37,914 nucleotides of DNA from Opitutaceae bacterium (lineage in GTDB: Bacteria; Verrucomicrobiota; Verrucomicrobiia; Opitutales; Opitutaceae), in assembly GCA_028281165.1 (NCBI GenBank), contig JANQKI010000045.1, positions 1 through 37,914 of the forward strand. The letters run 5' to 3'. Under the pieces are notes generated by a model. The model had not been told where the DNA came from, searched no databases, and saw nothing but the letters and a program-made list of their open reading frames with translations. Below, one piece after another: positions 1-9,682 of the stretch (position 1 is the stretch's first letter; every line of letters starts with the position of its first letter). Made by a program: the position numbers and the translations under genes.

Positions 1-45
1 AAAGAGGAAGAAGGAATCCGCCTCTTCGAACTGCGATCCGCATAG
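1..45 (+). CDS. 3' end of an upstream gene (partial)
   Basis: Frame 1 is open from the window edge to a TAG at 43-45 and encodes KEEEGIRLFELRSA. It lies 25 bases before the next start on the same strand, as expected for the last codons of an operon neighbour. Too little is visible to name a family. Confidence 0.4.
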   Translation, partial: KEEEGIRLFELRSA

Positions 46-70
46 TTTTCCGACGATCTATAGCAATTAA

Positions 71-1693
71 ATGAAGAACCTCATATCCAATTTCATTATA
101 CTATTAAAGGTATCCTCAATTTCACTACTAATGGCTCAACTAACACAAGCGAAAGACTACCAAGCCGAGCAATGGGAGCTTCTAGACATAGAAATTGAAG
201 CCAAAGAAAAGATCGATGATCCCTTCGGCTTGGAGATCAACGCGTCTTTCACGCATCCATCAGGAGAGACGCTCGACGTACCTGGCTTCTACAATGGCGA
301 AAACAAATGGGTAATCCGCTTCTGTCCTCCGCAAATCGGAGAATGGAAATACGAGACCCGCTCCGCGATGCCAGCCCTCAACGGCAAAAGCGGTACCATT
401 TCCGTCTCGGCGAATACGAATCCATCGCAGCATGGTCCACTCGTCGTATCGGAAACCGATCCTCAACGTTTCTCCTACGCAGACGGAACTCCCTACTTCC
501 TCTTGGCTTTCGAGCTAGACTGGCTTTTCGCCTTGGATTGGGACAACGCCCACGACATCCCGAAGACGCGGCAAATCGTGAGCCACGTGGCGGAGAATAA
601 ATTCAACCATGTCATCATGAATGTCTATGCCTATGATGCGGGAGGTTCCACTTGGCCAATCCCACATGGCATGAAGCCCGAGCACGACTTCTCGAAACCG
701 AAAACATTTCCCTTCGGCGGCGACAATGACCATCCCGACTTCTCGACTCTCAACGTCGACTTTTTCAAACACCTCGATCGAGTCATGAGTCACCTCAACG
801 AACAGCAGATCGTCGCTCACCTGATGATCTACGTTTGGAACAAGAAGGTTAATTGGCCGACTGCTGAATCCGATGCGGACAACCTTTACTTCGACTACGT
901 CGTCAAGCGTTACCAAGCCTATCCGAATCTTGTATGGGATATTTCCAAAGAGGCGCTGGGATACGGTCACAACGATATTTCGTACATCACCAATCGCATC
1001 GAAAGACTAAAGAAGATCGACGCCTACAACCGGCTTCTCACCGTACACGACTATCGCTACTGCTCCAGCTTCCCGGATCAAGTGGACTTCATTTCCGCCC
1101 AAAAGTGGACCTACGACATTTACACCGAGATGCATAGTTTAGTGGAAAAACATGCCCAGCAACCCGTCTTCAACATCGAACACGGCGGCTACGAAAGCTC
1201 GACGTACAATATCTTCAACGGCGCCTATGAGGATGCCGTGACCTGCCTCGATCGGAACTACAAAATCATCTTCGCAGGCGCCTATTCAACCTATTATTGG
1301 CAGAACGCATCGTGGGACAACATCATCTACAACCCGCTTGAGCTGCCCAAGGAGAATCAACCAAAATTTGAATACTACAAATACCTCGCCACGCTTTTCG
1401 AACGGTACCCCTTCGAGACGCTGAGGCCCATACAGAAAGACACCACGACTTTCGCCCTGTCCGACAACGAATCCTTAGTCCTCTATTACATTCCGGAAAA
1501 TATGAACCAGGTTACCTGCGGACATGATTTCATGGAAGACAAGCTGGTCGAGATCACTTGGTTCGATCCACTCGCCGGCAGGTTCGAGGAACCCTATCAG
1601 ATCGACTATGCGAGAGAACCTTGGTCGATCTTCCGTCGTCCCGAAAACGCTCCTCCAAGCCACGCTATAGCGATTTTAAAGGTTATGGACTAG
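71..1693 (+). CDS. Secreted DUF5060/DUF4038 glycoside hydrolase
   Basis: The product (540 aa) begins with a hydrophobic signal peptide (about residues 1-27, ending in TQA). Residues 30-115 match the DUF5060 beta-sandwich pattern (WELLDIEI, then GEWKYETRS), and residues 125-440 the DUF4038-type (beta/alpha)8 barrel (FSYADGTPYFLLAFE). Candidate catalytic acids are Glu294 in WDISKEALGYGH and Glu370 in FNIEHGGYE, at the places expected for a clan GH-A acid/base and nucleophile. Related enzymes include the apiosidase-like GH140 group, but the substrate cannot be read from sequence. It probably acts in the periplasm or at the cell surface. It is the first complete gene of a plus-strand run with a transporter, lactonase and dehydrogenase, suggesting it releases a sugar that these genes process. 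The family call is good; the specificity is open. Confidence 0.8.
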   Translation: MKNLISNFIILLKVSSISLLMAQLTQAKDYQAEQWELLDIEIEAKEKIDDPFGLEINASFTHPSGETLDVPGFYNGENKWVIRFCPPQIGEWKYETRSAMPALNGKSGTISVSANTNPSQHGPLVVSETDPQRFSYADGTPYFLLAFELDWLFALDWDNAHDIPKTRQIVSHVAENKFNHVIMNVYAYDAGGSTWPIPHGMKPEHDFSKPKTFPFGGDNDHPDFSTLNVDFFKHLDRVMSHLNEQQIVAHLMIYVWNKKVNWPTAESDADNLYFDYVVKRYQAYPNLVWDISKEALGYGHNDISYITNRIERLKKIDAYNRLLTVHDYRYCSSFPDQVDFISAQKWTYDIYTEMHSLVEKHAQQPVFNIEHGGYESSTYNIFNGAYEDAVTCLDRNYKIIFAGAYSTYYWQNASWDNIIYNPLELPKENQPKFEYYKYLATLFERYPFETLRPIQKDTTTFALSDNESLVLYYIPENMNQVTCGHDFMEDKLVEITWFDPLAGRFEEPYQIDYAREPWSIFRRPENAPPSHAIAILKVMD

Positions 1694-1802
1694 ACGTGGC
1701 CCAGCTACCGGCACAATATCCCGTTCACCCAAAACCTCCGCTAGCAAGCCCCGCTTCGCGTACCGAAAAACTCGAATACGAGATGACTATGGAACTTCAT
1801 AT

Positions 1803-3143
1803 ATGATGAAGACTGAGAGCCCTTTTCGCCCCGCCCCCACCCATTGGCGCGGGATCTCCCGCCAACTTGGTCCAGGTTTGATTATATCCGCGGCAATCGT
1901 TGGCTCCGGCGAGCTGATCGTGACCACTAAACTGGGAGCGGACGTCGGTTTCACGCTGTTGTGGTTCATCATTTTCGGCTGCATCATAAAAGTATTCCTG
2001 CAAATCGAGCTGGGACGCTACGCGATCTCGCGAGGGAAAACCACATTGCAAGCATTGAACTCGGTACCAGGGCCCAAGCTCGGCGTTTCGTGGCTTGTCT
2101 GGATTTGGATGATGATGTTCATCGCGACCTTTTTCCAAGTTTCCGGGATGGTGGGAGGAATCGCTCAAGCGATCGGATTGTCCGGTCTTGCCTTTTCGGA
2201 TACCGCGCTCGCTGTTCTCATCACCGGGTCCTGCGCGATTCTCCTATACTTCGGCCGCTACGTATTCATCGAGCGCTTCTCTACTGTCATGGTGGCCGCC
2301 TTTACCCTATTCACCATACTAGCGGTCTTCTCACTCTATTGGACCGATTACGGGATCGGCGCAAGCGGTCTGATCGAAGGCATGAGTTTCAATTTGCCCG
2401 ACGAATTCCTGGTTGCCTTCGCGGCATTCGGCATTATCGGCGTCGGAGCAAGCGAGCTGATTTACTACCCCTATTGGTGCCTAGAAAAAGGATACGCGAG
2501 TCACGTCGGTCCATTTGATGATACCCAAGAGTGGATAAGCCGCGCCCAAGGCTGGATACGCGTATTGAAATGGGACGCATGGATATCGATGATAATCTAC
2601 ACGGGAGCCACCGTCGCTTTCTACCTTCTCGGAGCCGCCGTCCTGAATGGAAAAGGAGTGGAAGTAACCAATGACGAGCTGATGATCAGCTTATCGCATA
2701 TCTACAGCGAATCATTCGGAAACGTCGGATTATGGTTCTTCATCGTCGGCGCCATAGTGGTGCTCTACTCTACCGTGTTTATTTCGACGGCATCGAATGG
2801 GAGGCTGGCCGCGGATCTCCTAGGCTTGTTCAAGCTAGTCGATACAAGATCCAAGGTATCTCGATCTAAAGTGGTTCGGCTTACCTGCCTCGCGCTTCCC
2901 ATCGTCTATTTTCTGCTCTACGTCACCATCGGCAAACCTGTGACATTGGTGACCGTTGGCGCGATCGCTCAAGCTCTGATGCTTCCATTCCTCGCCTTCT
3001 CCGCCCTCTACTTCCTCTATCGTGAAACGCATGAAGCCCTGAGGCCCAGCCCTCTCTGGATTACATTCCTCTGGATCTCAGCCACCCTCATGACTTTGGT
3101 CGGCGTCTACCAGCTCAGCAAAACCGCCCAGGCTTTTCTCTAA
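1803..3143 (+). CDS. Nramp-fold (LeuT-type) transporter lacking canonical metal motifs
   Basis: This is a 446-aa integral membrane protein with about 11 hydrophobic segments. The start LGPGLIISAAIVGSGELIV aligns with Nramp TM1, but the metal-binding DPGN motif is replaced by GSGE (residues 34-37). The TM6 motif that normally carries the Met-Pro-His metal site reads GASELIYYPY (215-224). Canonical Nramp proteins carry Mn2+/Fe2+ with protons; loss of both sites makes metal transport doubtful here. The gene is flanked by a glycosidase and a lactonase on the same strand, so a role in uptake of a sugar-derived compound or another cation is possible. ATG codons at 1803 and 1806 both fit. The fold assignment is firm; the substrate is unknown. 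Confidence 0.75.
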   Translation: MMKTESPFRPAPTHWRGISRQLGPGLIISAAIVGSGELIVTTKLGADVGFTLLWFIIFGCIIKVFLQIELGRYAISRGKTTLQALNSVPGPKLGVSWLVWIWMMMFIATFFQVSGMVGGIAQAIGLSGLAFSDTALAVLITGSCAILLYFGRYVFIERFSTVMVAAFTLFTILAVFSLYWTDYGIGASGLIEGMSFNLPDEFLVAFAAFGIIGVGASELIYYPYWCLEKGYASHVGPFDDTQEWISRAQGWIRVLKWDAWISMIIYTGATVAFYLLGAAVLNGKGVEVTNDELMISLSHIYSESFGNVGLWFFIVGAIVVLYSTVFISTASNGRLAADLLGLFKLVDTRSKVSRSKVVRLTCLALPIVYFLLYVTIGKPVTLVTVGAIAQALMLPFLAFSALYFLYRETHEALRPSPLWITFLWISATLMTLVGVYQLSKTAQAFL

Positions 3144-3217
3144 ACCCAGAGAAAATCCAATTTAATGTATCCGTATTCCTTTTACACATTAAATCATTCC
3201 TGAAAATCGAAAATCTC

Positions 3218-4225
3218 ATGAGCGATCGCCGAAACCGTAAGAATTCCACAGCGATTCTACTCGGCTCGGCTATCGCGATGCTTTTGACCTTCGCCTGCAG
3301 CCGCATCTCTGGTGACTCGATGAATCATAAAAAAACAATCATAGACACGCACATACATCTGTGGAACTACCCGCGACTCCACGGCGAGGTTTATCCATCT
3401 CCTGACAAGCATCCGATCAAATGGCTGATGCGCCATTTCAGTATGGCGGATTACGCGGCGGCAGATGCAGGCGAGCAAGTGATGGGCGTCGTGCTGATAG
3501 AAGCATGCGGCGGTCCGTCTGGAGATCAGCTCATCGCTTCCAACGAGAGAATGTTCGAGCTCGCAGACCAAAATGAAACGATTCTTGGCGTAGTTGGAAA
3601 ACTCGATCTGCTAAGCGATTCCTTCGAATCCGATCTAGCCACACTCATGAAGCATGACAGCTTCGTGGGACTGCGGACAGGAGGGTCCATTTTCGACGAT
3701 GAGGGAGAATTGCGCGAGGAAGCGCTAGAAGCGATGAACATCCTCGAAAGCAAGAACTTGAGTCTAGACATCATCGGGGTCAAACCATCCAAGTTAGCCA
3801 AAGTAGCCGATCAACTCCCGAAGAAGCTCCCTATCATTCTGGACCATTTTTCGCACAAAGACCTAACGCTTTCCGTCAAATCGGAATGGAGGGAAGCCTT
3901 AGCGATCCTGGCGTCGTTGCCCAATCTGCACCTGAAGGTATCCGATATCCAGCTACTTAGTTTCGAACAATTCGATGTCGACCCACTCGATCAGTTCAAC
4001 GGAATCAAGAGCCCAGAAGCCTATAGGGACATTTTGGATACCGTTTTCACGATATTCGGATCGGAACGACTGATCTTCGGATCCAATTGGCCGGTAAGCA
4101 ATCGAGCCGGTCCATTCAGCGACCAAATCGCTATCCTCGATGACTTCCTTTCGGACAAGCCCAATGCGGTTCGCGATAGCATCTACTTCAAGAATGCGAT
4201 CAAAGCATATAGCCTAAAAAAGTAG
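3218..4225 (+). CDS. Amidohydrolase-2 family lactonase (L-fuconolactonase-like)
   Basis: This 335-aa COG3618-type TIM-barrel hydrolase shows the N-terminal metal motif DTHIHLW (Asp43-Trp49), a central ILDHFSHKD and a C-terminal FGSNWPVS (around 288-294), where many relatives have GSDWPV. Members hydrolyse aldono-lactones such as L-fucono- or L-rhamnono-lactone, or related cyclic esters. Beside a zinc sugar dehydrogenase and in a region with three fucosidases, opening of a fuconolactone is the likeliest role (inference). The start is uncertain. The longest frame adds 34 residues with a hydrophobic stretch and a weak lipobox (LTFAC); starting at Met35 (3320) gives a cytosolic enzyme that begins just before the metal motif, as usual for the family. 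Confidence 0.75.
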   Translation: MSDRRNRKNSTAILLGSAIAMLLTFACSRISGDSMNHKKTIIDTHIHLWNYPRLHGEVYPSPDKHPIKWLMRHFSMADYAAADAGEQVMGVVLIEACGGPSGDQLIASNERMFELADQNETILGVVGKLDLLSDSFESDLATLMKHDSFVGLRTGGSIFDDEGELREEALEAMNILESKNLSLDIIGVKPSKLAKVADQLPKKLPIILDHFSHKDLTLSVKSEWREALAILASLPNLHLKVSDIQLLSFEQFDVDPLDQFNGIKSPEAYRDILDTVFTIFGSERLIFGSNWPVSNRAGPFSDQIAILDDFLSDKPNAVRDSIYFKNAIKAYSLKK

Positions 4226-4298
4226 GCCTAAATCAGAGTAAGCGTCTGCCCCCAAGCACGAAGTCACGCCAAAGCAGCGTAACCAATCTTCCATTACG

Positions 4299-5324
4299 AT
4301 GAAGAACATCACCATTACCGAGCCCAATACGATCGGCTATGCCAGTCTTCCCAAACCGAAGCTGGGCAAAGGCGAGATTCTTCTCAAAGTAAAGCGCGTC
4401 GGATACTGCGGCACCGATCTCAACACATTTCGCGGCCTTAATCCGCTCGTCAGTTACCCGAGGATACCAGGCCACGAGATCGGCGCGATCATTGAAGAGC
4501 TAGGAGACGACGTTCCAGATGGGTTCCTAGTCGGACAAAAAGCGACGGTAATTCCTTACACCAACTGCGGACATTGCAGCGCTTGCCTGAAGGGTCGAAT
4601 CAACGCCTGCAAGAACAACCAGACTCTCGGGGTCCAGCGTGATGGTGCGCTAACCGAGTACATCGCTGTTCCCCACGAAAAAGTCATCGTCTCGGCCAAT
4701 CTTTCTCTTGCGGAACTCGCCCTAGTCGAGCCTCTCGCTGTAGGATTTCACGCCGTCGACAGAGCGCGGATCGAGCAAAACGACACCGTAGCCATTTTCG
4801 GAGCGGGAATGATAGGTCTCGGCGCCGTATCCGCTTCTGGATTACAACGCAAGGCCAAAGTCATCGCCATTGACATTGACGACGCGAAGCTCCGACTCGC
4901 TCGTAAAGCCGGAGCCTCTGACACTATCAACTCGCGCAAAGAGAATCTTAGCGAGCGACTCGCCGATTTGACCCACGGCCACGGTCCTGATGTCATGATC
5001 GAAGCAGTCGGTATTCCCTCCACTTTTCAAGCCTGCATCGAAGAGGTTGGCTATGCCGGGCGCGTCGTCTACATAGGCTACGCCAAAGATTCGGTCATCT
5101 ACGAAACCAAAAATTTTATACTTAAGGAACTCGATATCATGGGCTCTCGAGGCTCAACGCTGAAGGACTTCCAGGAAGTCATCTCCATGCTCGCGGCAGG
5201 GCGCTATCCCGTCGAGGAAACCCTCACTAAAACCGTCCCATTCGAGGATGGCGCCTCTGCGATGGAACACTGGAACGCCAAGCCTTCATCCATCACTAAA
5301 ATTCAAATACTGATTACAACTTAG
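4299..5324 (+). CDS. Zinc-dependent MDR alcohol/sugar dehydrogenase
   Basis: This 341-aa protein is a full-length medium-chain dehydrogenase. Cys37 in YCGTD and the His-Glu of PGHE are the catalytic zinc ligands; the four-cysteine structural zinc loop is present ([15 protein letters not shown]); and [10 protein letters not shown] is the Rossmann glycine motif. An acidic residue after the second strand (AIDIDD) favours NAD+. Similarity in style is greatest to L-galactonate/L-idonate/sorbitol-type dehydrogenases. Placed after the lactonase gene on the same strand, it probably oxidises the sugar or sugar acid released by the glycosidases, perhaps in a non-phosphorylative L-fucose route (inference). 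Its 3' end overlaps the convergent MFS gene by 11 bases, so the two transcripts must overlap. Confidence 0.85.
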   Translation: MKNITITEPNTIGYASLPKPKLGKGEILLKVKRVGYCGTDLNTFRGLNPLVSYPRIPGHEIGAIIEELGDDVPDGFLVGQKATVIPYTNCGHCSACLKGRINACKNNQTLGVQRDGALTEYIAVPHEKVIVSANLSLAELALVEPLAVGFHAVDRARIEQNDTVAIFGAGMIGLGAVSASGLQRKAKVIAIDIDDAKLRLARKAGASDTINSRKENLSERLADLTHGHGPDVMIEAVGIPSTFQACIEEVGYAGRVVYIGYAKDSVIYETKNFILKELDIMGSRGSTLKDFQEVISMLAAGRYPVEETLTKTVPFEDGASAMEHWNAKPSSITKIQILITT

Positions 5325-6633
5325 CTTCCACTTCCTCCAGTGAGCTGCCTTTGGTCTCAGGGACGAATACCTTCACCCAGATTAACTGAAGGACCATCAT
5401 GAAACAGAAGAATCCGAAGACCACACTGGCTGGAAAAGCTTCAACCATGGAGGGGAAGAACAGAGTGAGCAGGGCAGCGAAAACCCAATGCGTAGAGCAA
5501 CCCAACGAGGTGCCTTGAGCCCGGTGCAGATTGGGAAAGATCTCGGAGATGAACACCCAGATGACAGCTCCCTGTCCAACGGCGTGGGAAGCTATAAATG
5601 CGAAAATGCAAACGGGAACAATAGCGAAGCTCTCGGAGGCAAACGCCCATGAACAAAGTCCTAGAGAGGCGATATACCCGGCAGAACCGATAAACAGCAA
5701 AGTGCGCCTACCTACGCGATCGATCAGCCAAAGTCCTACAAAAGTGAATACGAGATTAGTGAGCCCGATTCCTACTGATTGCAAGAGAGCCGCTTTCTCC
5801 TCCAAACCCGTCATCTCGAAGATTCGAGGCGCGAAATAGAGAACCGCATTTATGCCGGATAGCTGATTGAAAAAGGCGATAAAAAAGGCCAATAGAATAG
5901 GGATCCTCAACTGCTTTGTCCAGAAGCCTCCCGTACTCGTCGGCTTGCGGGAGGCATTCGCAATATCATCCACTTTGGCAGCTATTTCCTCTTCACTACT
6001 TTCGGGATGAATCGAGCGCAGTATCGCCGAACCCGCTTCGCGATCATTCTTGCGGCCGATAAGCCATCGGGGACTCTCAGGTATCCCCAAACACAATAGG
6101 CTATAGAGAACCGCTGGTATCGCCTCGACCCCTAGCATCCAACGCCAGGCGTTCTCGCCAACGCCGCCCAATAGAGCATTGGAGACAAAAGCTATCAGAA
6201 TACCAAATACGATATTGAACTGAAACATCCCCGCAAGTCGTCCACGGTATTTAGCCGGAGCGATCTCCGAAATGAACAAGGGTGCCGCAACCGTGGAGAC
6301 GCCTACGCCCAAACCACCGATAAAACGCGCGATAATAAATGAATACACATCCGTCGCTACGGCCGACCAAACAGCTGATACGAGATAGAGTATGCCAATC
6401 GAGAGCAGAGTCCTTTTTCGTCCCAGCTTGTCGGCCGGCCATGCGGCGACCAAAGACCCTAAAACCGTGCCCCAAAGGGCCGCGCTCATCGCCAGGCCGT
6501 GAAGTCTCGCGCTTAAACCCCACAGATCCTGAATGGCCTGCTCCGCTCCAGAAATGACCACTGTATCAAAGCCGAAAAGAAACCCAGCCAAAGCTGCGGT
6601 TATCGACCATATAAAAAGTTTAATATTATTCAT
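5314..6633 (-). CDS. MFS sugar porter (SP family)
   Basis: The 439-aa, 12-TM protein has the hallmarks of the sugar-porter family: [12 protein letters not shown] in TM1, the loop-2 GRKRT motif, PESPRWLIG before the central loop, DRVGRRTLL after TM8 and the terminal VPETKG followed by SLEEVEAKL. Such proteins are mostly proton symporters or facilitators of monosaccharides in the inner membrane (xylose, galactose or glucose type). The start follows the GH92 stop by only 9 bases, so the two are co-transcribed, and the porter likely imports the monosaccharide freed in the periplasm. A short relic resembling the same C-terminus is found at about 9.6 kb. Confidence 0.88.
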   Translation of the reverse strand: MNNIKLFIWSITAALAGFLFGFDTVVISGAEQAIQDLWGLSARLHGLAMSAALWGTVLGSLVAAWPADKLGRKRTLLSIGILYLVSAVWSAVATDVYSFIIARFIGGLGVGVSTVAAPLFISEIAPAKYRGRLAGMFQFNIVFGILIAFVSNALLGGVGENAWRWMLGVEAIPAVLYSLLCLGIPESPRWLIGRKNDREAGSAILRSIHPESSEEEIAAKVDDIANASRKPTSTGGFWTKQLRIPILLAFFIAFFNQLSGINAVLYFAPRIFEMTGLEEKAALLQSVGIGLTNLVFTFVGLWLIDRVGRRTLLFIGSAGYIASLGLCSWAFASESFAIVPVCIFAFIASHAVGQGAVIWVFISEIFPNLHRAQGTSLGCSTHWVFAALLTLFFPSMVEAFPASVVFGFFCFMMVLQLIWVKVFVPETKGSSLEEVEAKL

Positions 6634-6642
6634 AATCGTTCA

Positions 6643-9051
6643 TCATCGGAAGGACGAAGGAGGAGATTGCATCTCCGAGCTTCCCCATTTCTTATTGGGT
6701 CGATATCCCATTTTGAGTTTCAAGATTCCCCCTTTAACAAGAGTGTCATGGTAAATCCATGACTTATCCAAGGATTGCCCATTCAGTTTTGCTTCATGAA
6801 TATACGGGTTTCCTTTCAGATTGTTTTCGGCGAGGATCACAAACGAATCTCCACTGTAATATTCATTGTTGAGATGGATAGTAACCTTTTCGAATAACGG
6901 ACTCCCTATCTCATATATAGGCTCTAGCGATGCGCCGCCTTTCATGGAAAATATGCCCATCTTAAGCAACACTGCCAAGGACCCCATCAACCCCTGATCC
7001 TCGTCGCCATTATAGCCCCACTGGGGAGAAATTCCTCCATAAACGCTTTCGGCAATTTGCCGTGACCAGTACTGTGTCAGCCATGGAGCTCCCCAATAAT
7101 TAAAAATAAAAGCCGTTTGTATAGAAGGCTGATTCCCGTAATTAATATAAACTCTACGGTTTTCTCGAAGCGTTTCCGCGCTATGAGCCCGGCTAGAAAC
7201 GAAGCCGTGAAATTTCGCTTTCTCAAAGGAAGCGTTGAGTTTTTCAACGGCTTTGCGACGTCCCCCCATGAGCTCTGCCAGACCCTCAAGGTCGTGGGGC
7301 ACGAACCAGGTCGATTGGGCTGCATTGCTCTCCACCCAGCCATTCTTATAGGCAAGAACATCGATAGGCTGATGCCAGCTGCCATCGCGATTCTTGATCC
7401 ACATCCAACCGAGTTCCTCGTTCCACAAATTTCGGTAGTTCAAAGATCGCTTGCGAAAATACGCGGCATCATCGGACTTGCCTAAAGCTTCGGCAAACTC
7501 GGAAAGAGCCCAGTCTTGATAACCGTATTCCAACGTTTGGCCGGCTCCATCCTGGTGCAGCCCATACTGCTGATCTTCTAAAGGATAAGGGACGTAGCCC
7601 CTATCTATGTAGTATTCCAATCCTCCACCAATTTCCGTCGTGTGCTCGTATCCCGCCTTCGACATGATTCCGCCGGGCATATGATTCTTTCTCAAACCCT
7701 CATAGGCCAGTTGCGCATCAAAACCTCGGATACCCTTCATGTGGGCGCTCACTATAAATGGAGTCGAGGACGCTCCCGTCATTACAAACGTGTAGTTACC
7801 CCCTGATGGCCCTCTTGGAACAAGCCCACCATCTTGATACATGGTTAGCATGGAGTTTACAAACTCCTCTGAGATTTCCGGATATACCAGATGCCAAAGC
7901 GTATTAATAGTCCATTGGGCGCCCCAGAAGCTATCGGAATTATATATGTTAAACCTCGGCTTGCCGGACTCGTCGAGCGAAACTTGGCCAATACGCCTGA
8001 TCTCACTGGTCATGTCGGAATATTTGCCGTCCACATCGCTAACGATCCGCCGGCCTTGCAAAGCATGCCAAAGATCAGTGTAGAACCTGCTACGCTGCTC
8101 TTCGCTGCCGCCTTCTATCTCAATACGACTCAGCCATTGATTCCACTCTGTCCTTGAATCGGCCACTACCTCGTCAAAATCCCAGTGAGGCAATTCCGTA
8201 TCCAGGTTAAGTCTGGCCTGTTCGACGCTCACATATGAAATTCCCACTTTCATTAGGCGGCTGCCACCGGCATTTCCCAATACGACATAGGCCCCGATAT
8301 CTTCCCCTTCCAATGAATCTATGGCACCTAGCAGTTCGCCGCGCTTCCAGCCCCTTAACTCCTCAATTGGCTTATCGAATTCGGCTACAAAATAAACCAT
8401 ACATGATTTAGGTCGGCGCAGAGTGCCCAGCATTTCAGCATGACCCTGTATCTCAGTATTGGATACTAAACGTACACTTGCTGGGCCCGTATCCCCCGGT
8501 CCAAGAAAAGTGGAAAAATCGAATAGAATGTGTTTTTCCACTTCGTCGGGAAAAGCGTAGCGATGAAAACCCACCCTTGTGGTCGAGGTCAGTTCCACAT
8601 TGATACCATAATCCTCTAGATAAACCTGATGATAGCCTGCTTTCACGATCTCGTTGTCGTGAGAATATTTCGAGCCATATGCGTCCGAGCCAAAATGCCC
8701 TTTGAAATCGCCTGTAGTGGGAAAGACAGGTATTCCCGAAAGCTGCCAGGCATGGATGTGACTGAAGGCCCGAATCTTATCCTGATTGTATCTATAGCCG
8801 GAATTCCACGCCCCGCTGGTTACCATATCCGGACTCAGGTTCACCATGCCGAAAGGCCTCGTTGCCGAGTTGAAGAAAAACCAGCGCGAATTCGCCGAGT
8901 CCACCAGAGGCTCCACTAGATCAACCGGCAATTTAGGTTCGGTTGTTTCATTAGCGCTAACAGCTGATAATTGAAAATTATATATCGCTAAAACATAAAC
9001 AATATCAACTAAAAGACATTTTGCATTTATTAATTGAACACAATATTTCAT
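6643..9051 (-). CDS. GH92 alpha-mannosidase-like glycosidase
   Basis: The 802-aa protein has an N-terminal hydrophobic export signal (about 1-33). GH92 landmarks follow in order: RPFGMVNLSPD, WNSGYRY and FSHIHAWQLSGIPVFP in the N-terminal beta-sandwich; then in the (alpha/alpha)6 domain YGNQPS with FNYWGAPWLTQYW and the acidic GDED at about 682-685. GH92 enzymes are Ca2+-dependent exo-alpha-mannosidases. After GDEDQG the usual MxAWYVL-type stretch is replaced by LMGSLAVLL, so this is a diverged member and the linkage or even the sugar may differ. It lies directly upstream of the sugar porter. A deleted relative survives at 36.76-36.85 kb. Confidence 0.82.
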   Translation of the reverse strand: MKYCVQLINAKCLLVDIVYVLAIYNFQLSAVSANETTEPKLPVDLVEPLVDSANSRWFFFNSATRPFGMVNLSPDMVTSGAWNSGYRYNQDKIRAFSHIHAWQLSGIPVFPTTGDFKGHFGSDAYGSKYSHDNEIVKAGYHQVYLEDYGINVELTSTTRVGFHRYAFPDEVEKHILFDFSTFLGPGDTGPASVRLVSNTEIQGHAEMLGTLRRPKSCMVYFVAEFDKPIEELRGWKRGELLGAIDSLEGEDIGAYVVLGNAGGSRLMKVGISYVSVEQARLNLDTELPHWDFDEVVADSRTEWNQWLSRIEIEGGSEEQRSRFYTDLWHALQGRRIVSDVDGKYSDMTSEIRRIGQVSLDESGKPRFNIYNSDSFWGAQWTINTLWHLVYPEISEEFVNSMLTMYQDGGLVPRGPSGGNYTFVMTGASSTPFIVSAHMKGIRGFDAQLAYEGLRKNHMPGGIMSKAGYEHTTEIGGGLEYYIDRGYVPYPLEDQQYGLHQDGAGQTLEYGYQDWALSEFAEALGKSDDAAYFRKRSLNYRNLWNEELGWMWIKNRDGSWHQPIDVLAYKNGWVESNAAQSTWFVPHDLEGLAELMGGRRKAVEKLNASFEKAKFHGFVSSRAHSAETLRENRRVYINYGNQPSIQTAFIFNYWGAPWLTQYWSRQIAESVYGGISPQWGYNGDEDQGLMGSLAVLLKMGIFSMKGGASLEPIYEIGSPLFEKVTIHLNNEYYSGDSFVILAENNLKGNPYIHEAKLNGQSLDKSWIYHDTLVKGGILKLKMGYRPNKKWGSSEMQSPPSSFR

Positions 9052-9089
9052 GAATTGATAATTCTGTACTCGCTAATCACGACTACCAT

Positions 9090-9143
9090 CCGATTTGACT
9101 TTCGACGCTCCACTGAATGAACAGTTCGAACCGGTTCGCCTTG
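9090..9143 (-). pseudogene. GH29 fucosidase remnant (18 codons)
   Basis: On the minus strand this stretch encodes KANRFELFIQWSVESQIG, matching KDAGFGLFIHWSVDSQIG of the GH29 gene at 18.4-19.8 kb codon for codon, with clear nucleotide similarity (an identical run covers TGGAGCGTCGA). No open frame continues on either side. It lies just upstream of the GH92 start, so a GH29 gene probably once preceded GH92 here. Confidence 0.65.
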
Positions 9144-9176
9144 ATCACCATAGGGACCATGTCTCTGAAAAAGACT

Positions 9177-9473
9177 TCACGCGCTATTTTTTATAAACCA
9201 GATTTTCAGGAATTTATCCGCAGCCGCTTCCCCGCCCGAATCGATGGCCAAAGCAGCTTTACTTGTATCCATAAATTCAATATTAAGATTAGCCGACTGA
9301 CCTCGCTTGTTCGCGGGATAGTCGCCGACGTACCGCCAGTATCTCAAATACAGCCCTTCAATCGAAATAGCTATTGCTTGCATACCCAACAATTCTTGAT
9401 CTAATCCGATGATGGGTTCTAGAAAAGCGCCCGTCGATCGAATCGAGATAGCTTCCCATGTCGGGAATTCGCG
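9177..9473 (-). other. Unrecognised open-frame relic
   Basis: An open minus-strand frame of about 98 codons runs between two stop codons, starting REFPTWEAISIRSTGAF and including NLNIEFMDTSK and KFLKIWFIKN. It has no convincing start codon at its upstream end, and the only internal ATG (9392) is deep in the frame. The composition is protein-like and it lies among other gene fragments, so a decayed gene is likely. The bases just after its stop, read in another frame, give REVFFRD, reminiscent of the C-terminal AEVFYRD of the DUF1080 protein at 30.3 kb; this link is weak. Confidence 0.35.
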
Positions 9474-9573
9474 CTAAGCTTCCTCCTCGACAGATGAAGA
9501 ACCCAGGGAGTTTCTTGACATTTCGGGCTACGAGGAATGCAATCCGCGAGGGTATTCTTGTATTCAACTTTCA

Positions 9574-9603
9574 TTACAATTCAGTCTCTACTCCCTCCAG
9601 CGA
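9574..9603 (-). pseudogene. Possible C-terminal relic of an SP-family MFS porter
   Basis: The minus strand reads SLEGVETEL followed by TAA, against SLEEVEAKL followed by TAA at the end of the intact porter at 5314. In the coding part the nucleotide differences I count are all transitions. The match is short, so it is tentative; the neighbouring relics make it more believable. Confidence 0.35.
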
Positions 9604-9682
9604 AAGCAGAAAGGCGGAAAAACTACTAATAAGGTTTTTTGTTTCTCATTATTGTTTTACTATATACTTTGGGAACAAGAAA

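Noticed and set aside
31-70. Promoter directly before the DUF4038 gene
   Set aside because: Only 25 bases separate it from the preceding stop and no promoter-like boxes were seen; it is better explained as an internal operon gene.
5314-5324. Functional overlap or antisense regulation between the dehydrogenase and MFS genes
   Set aside because: An 11-base tail-to-tail overlap is common in compact genomes and gives no positive evidence for regulation.
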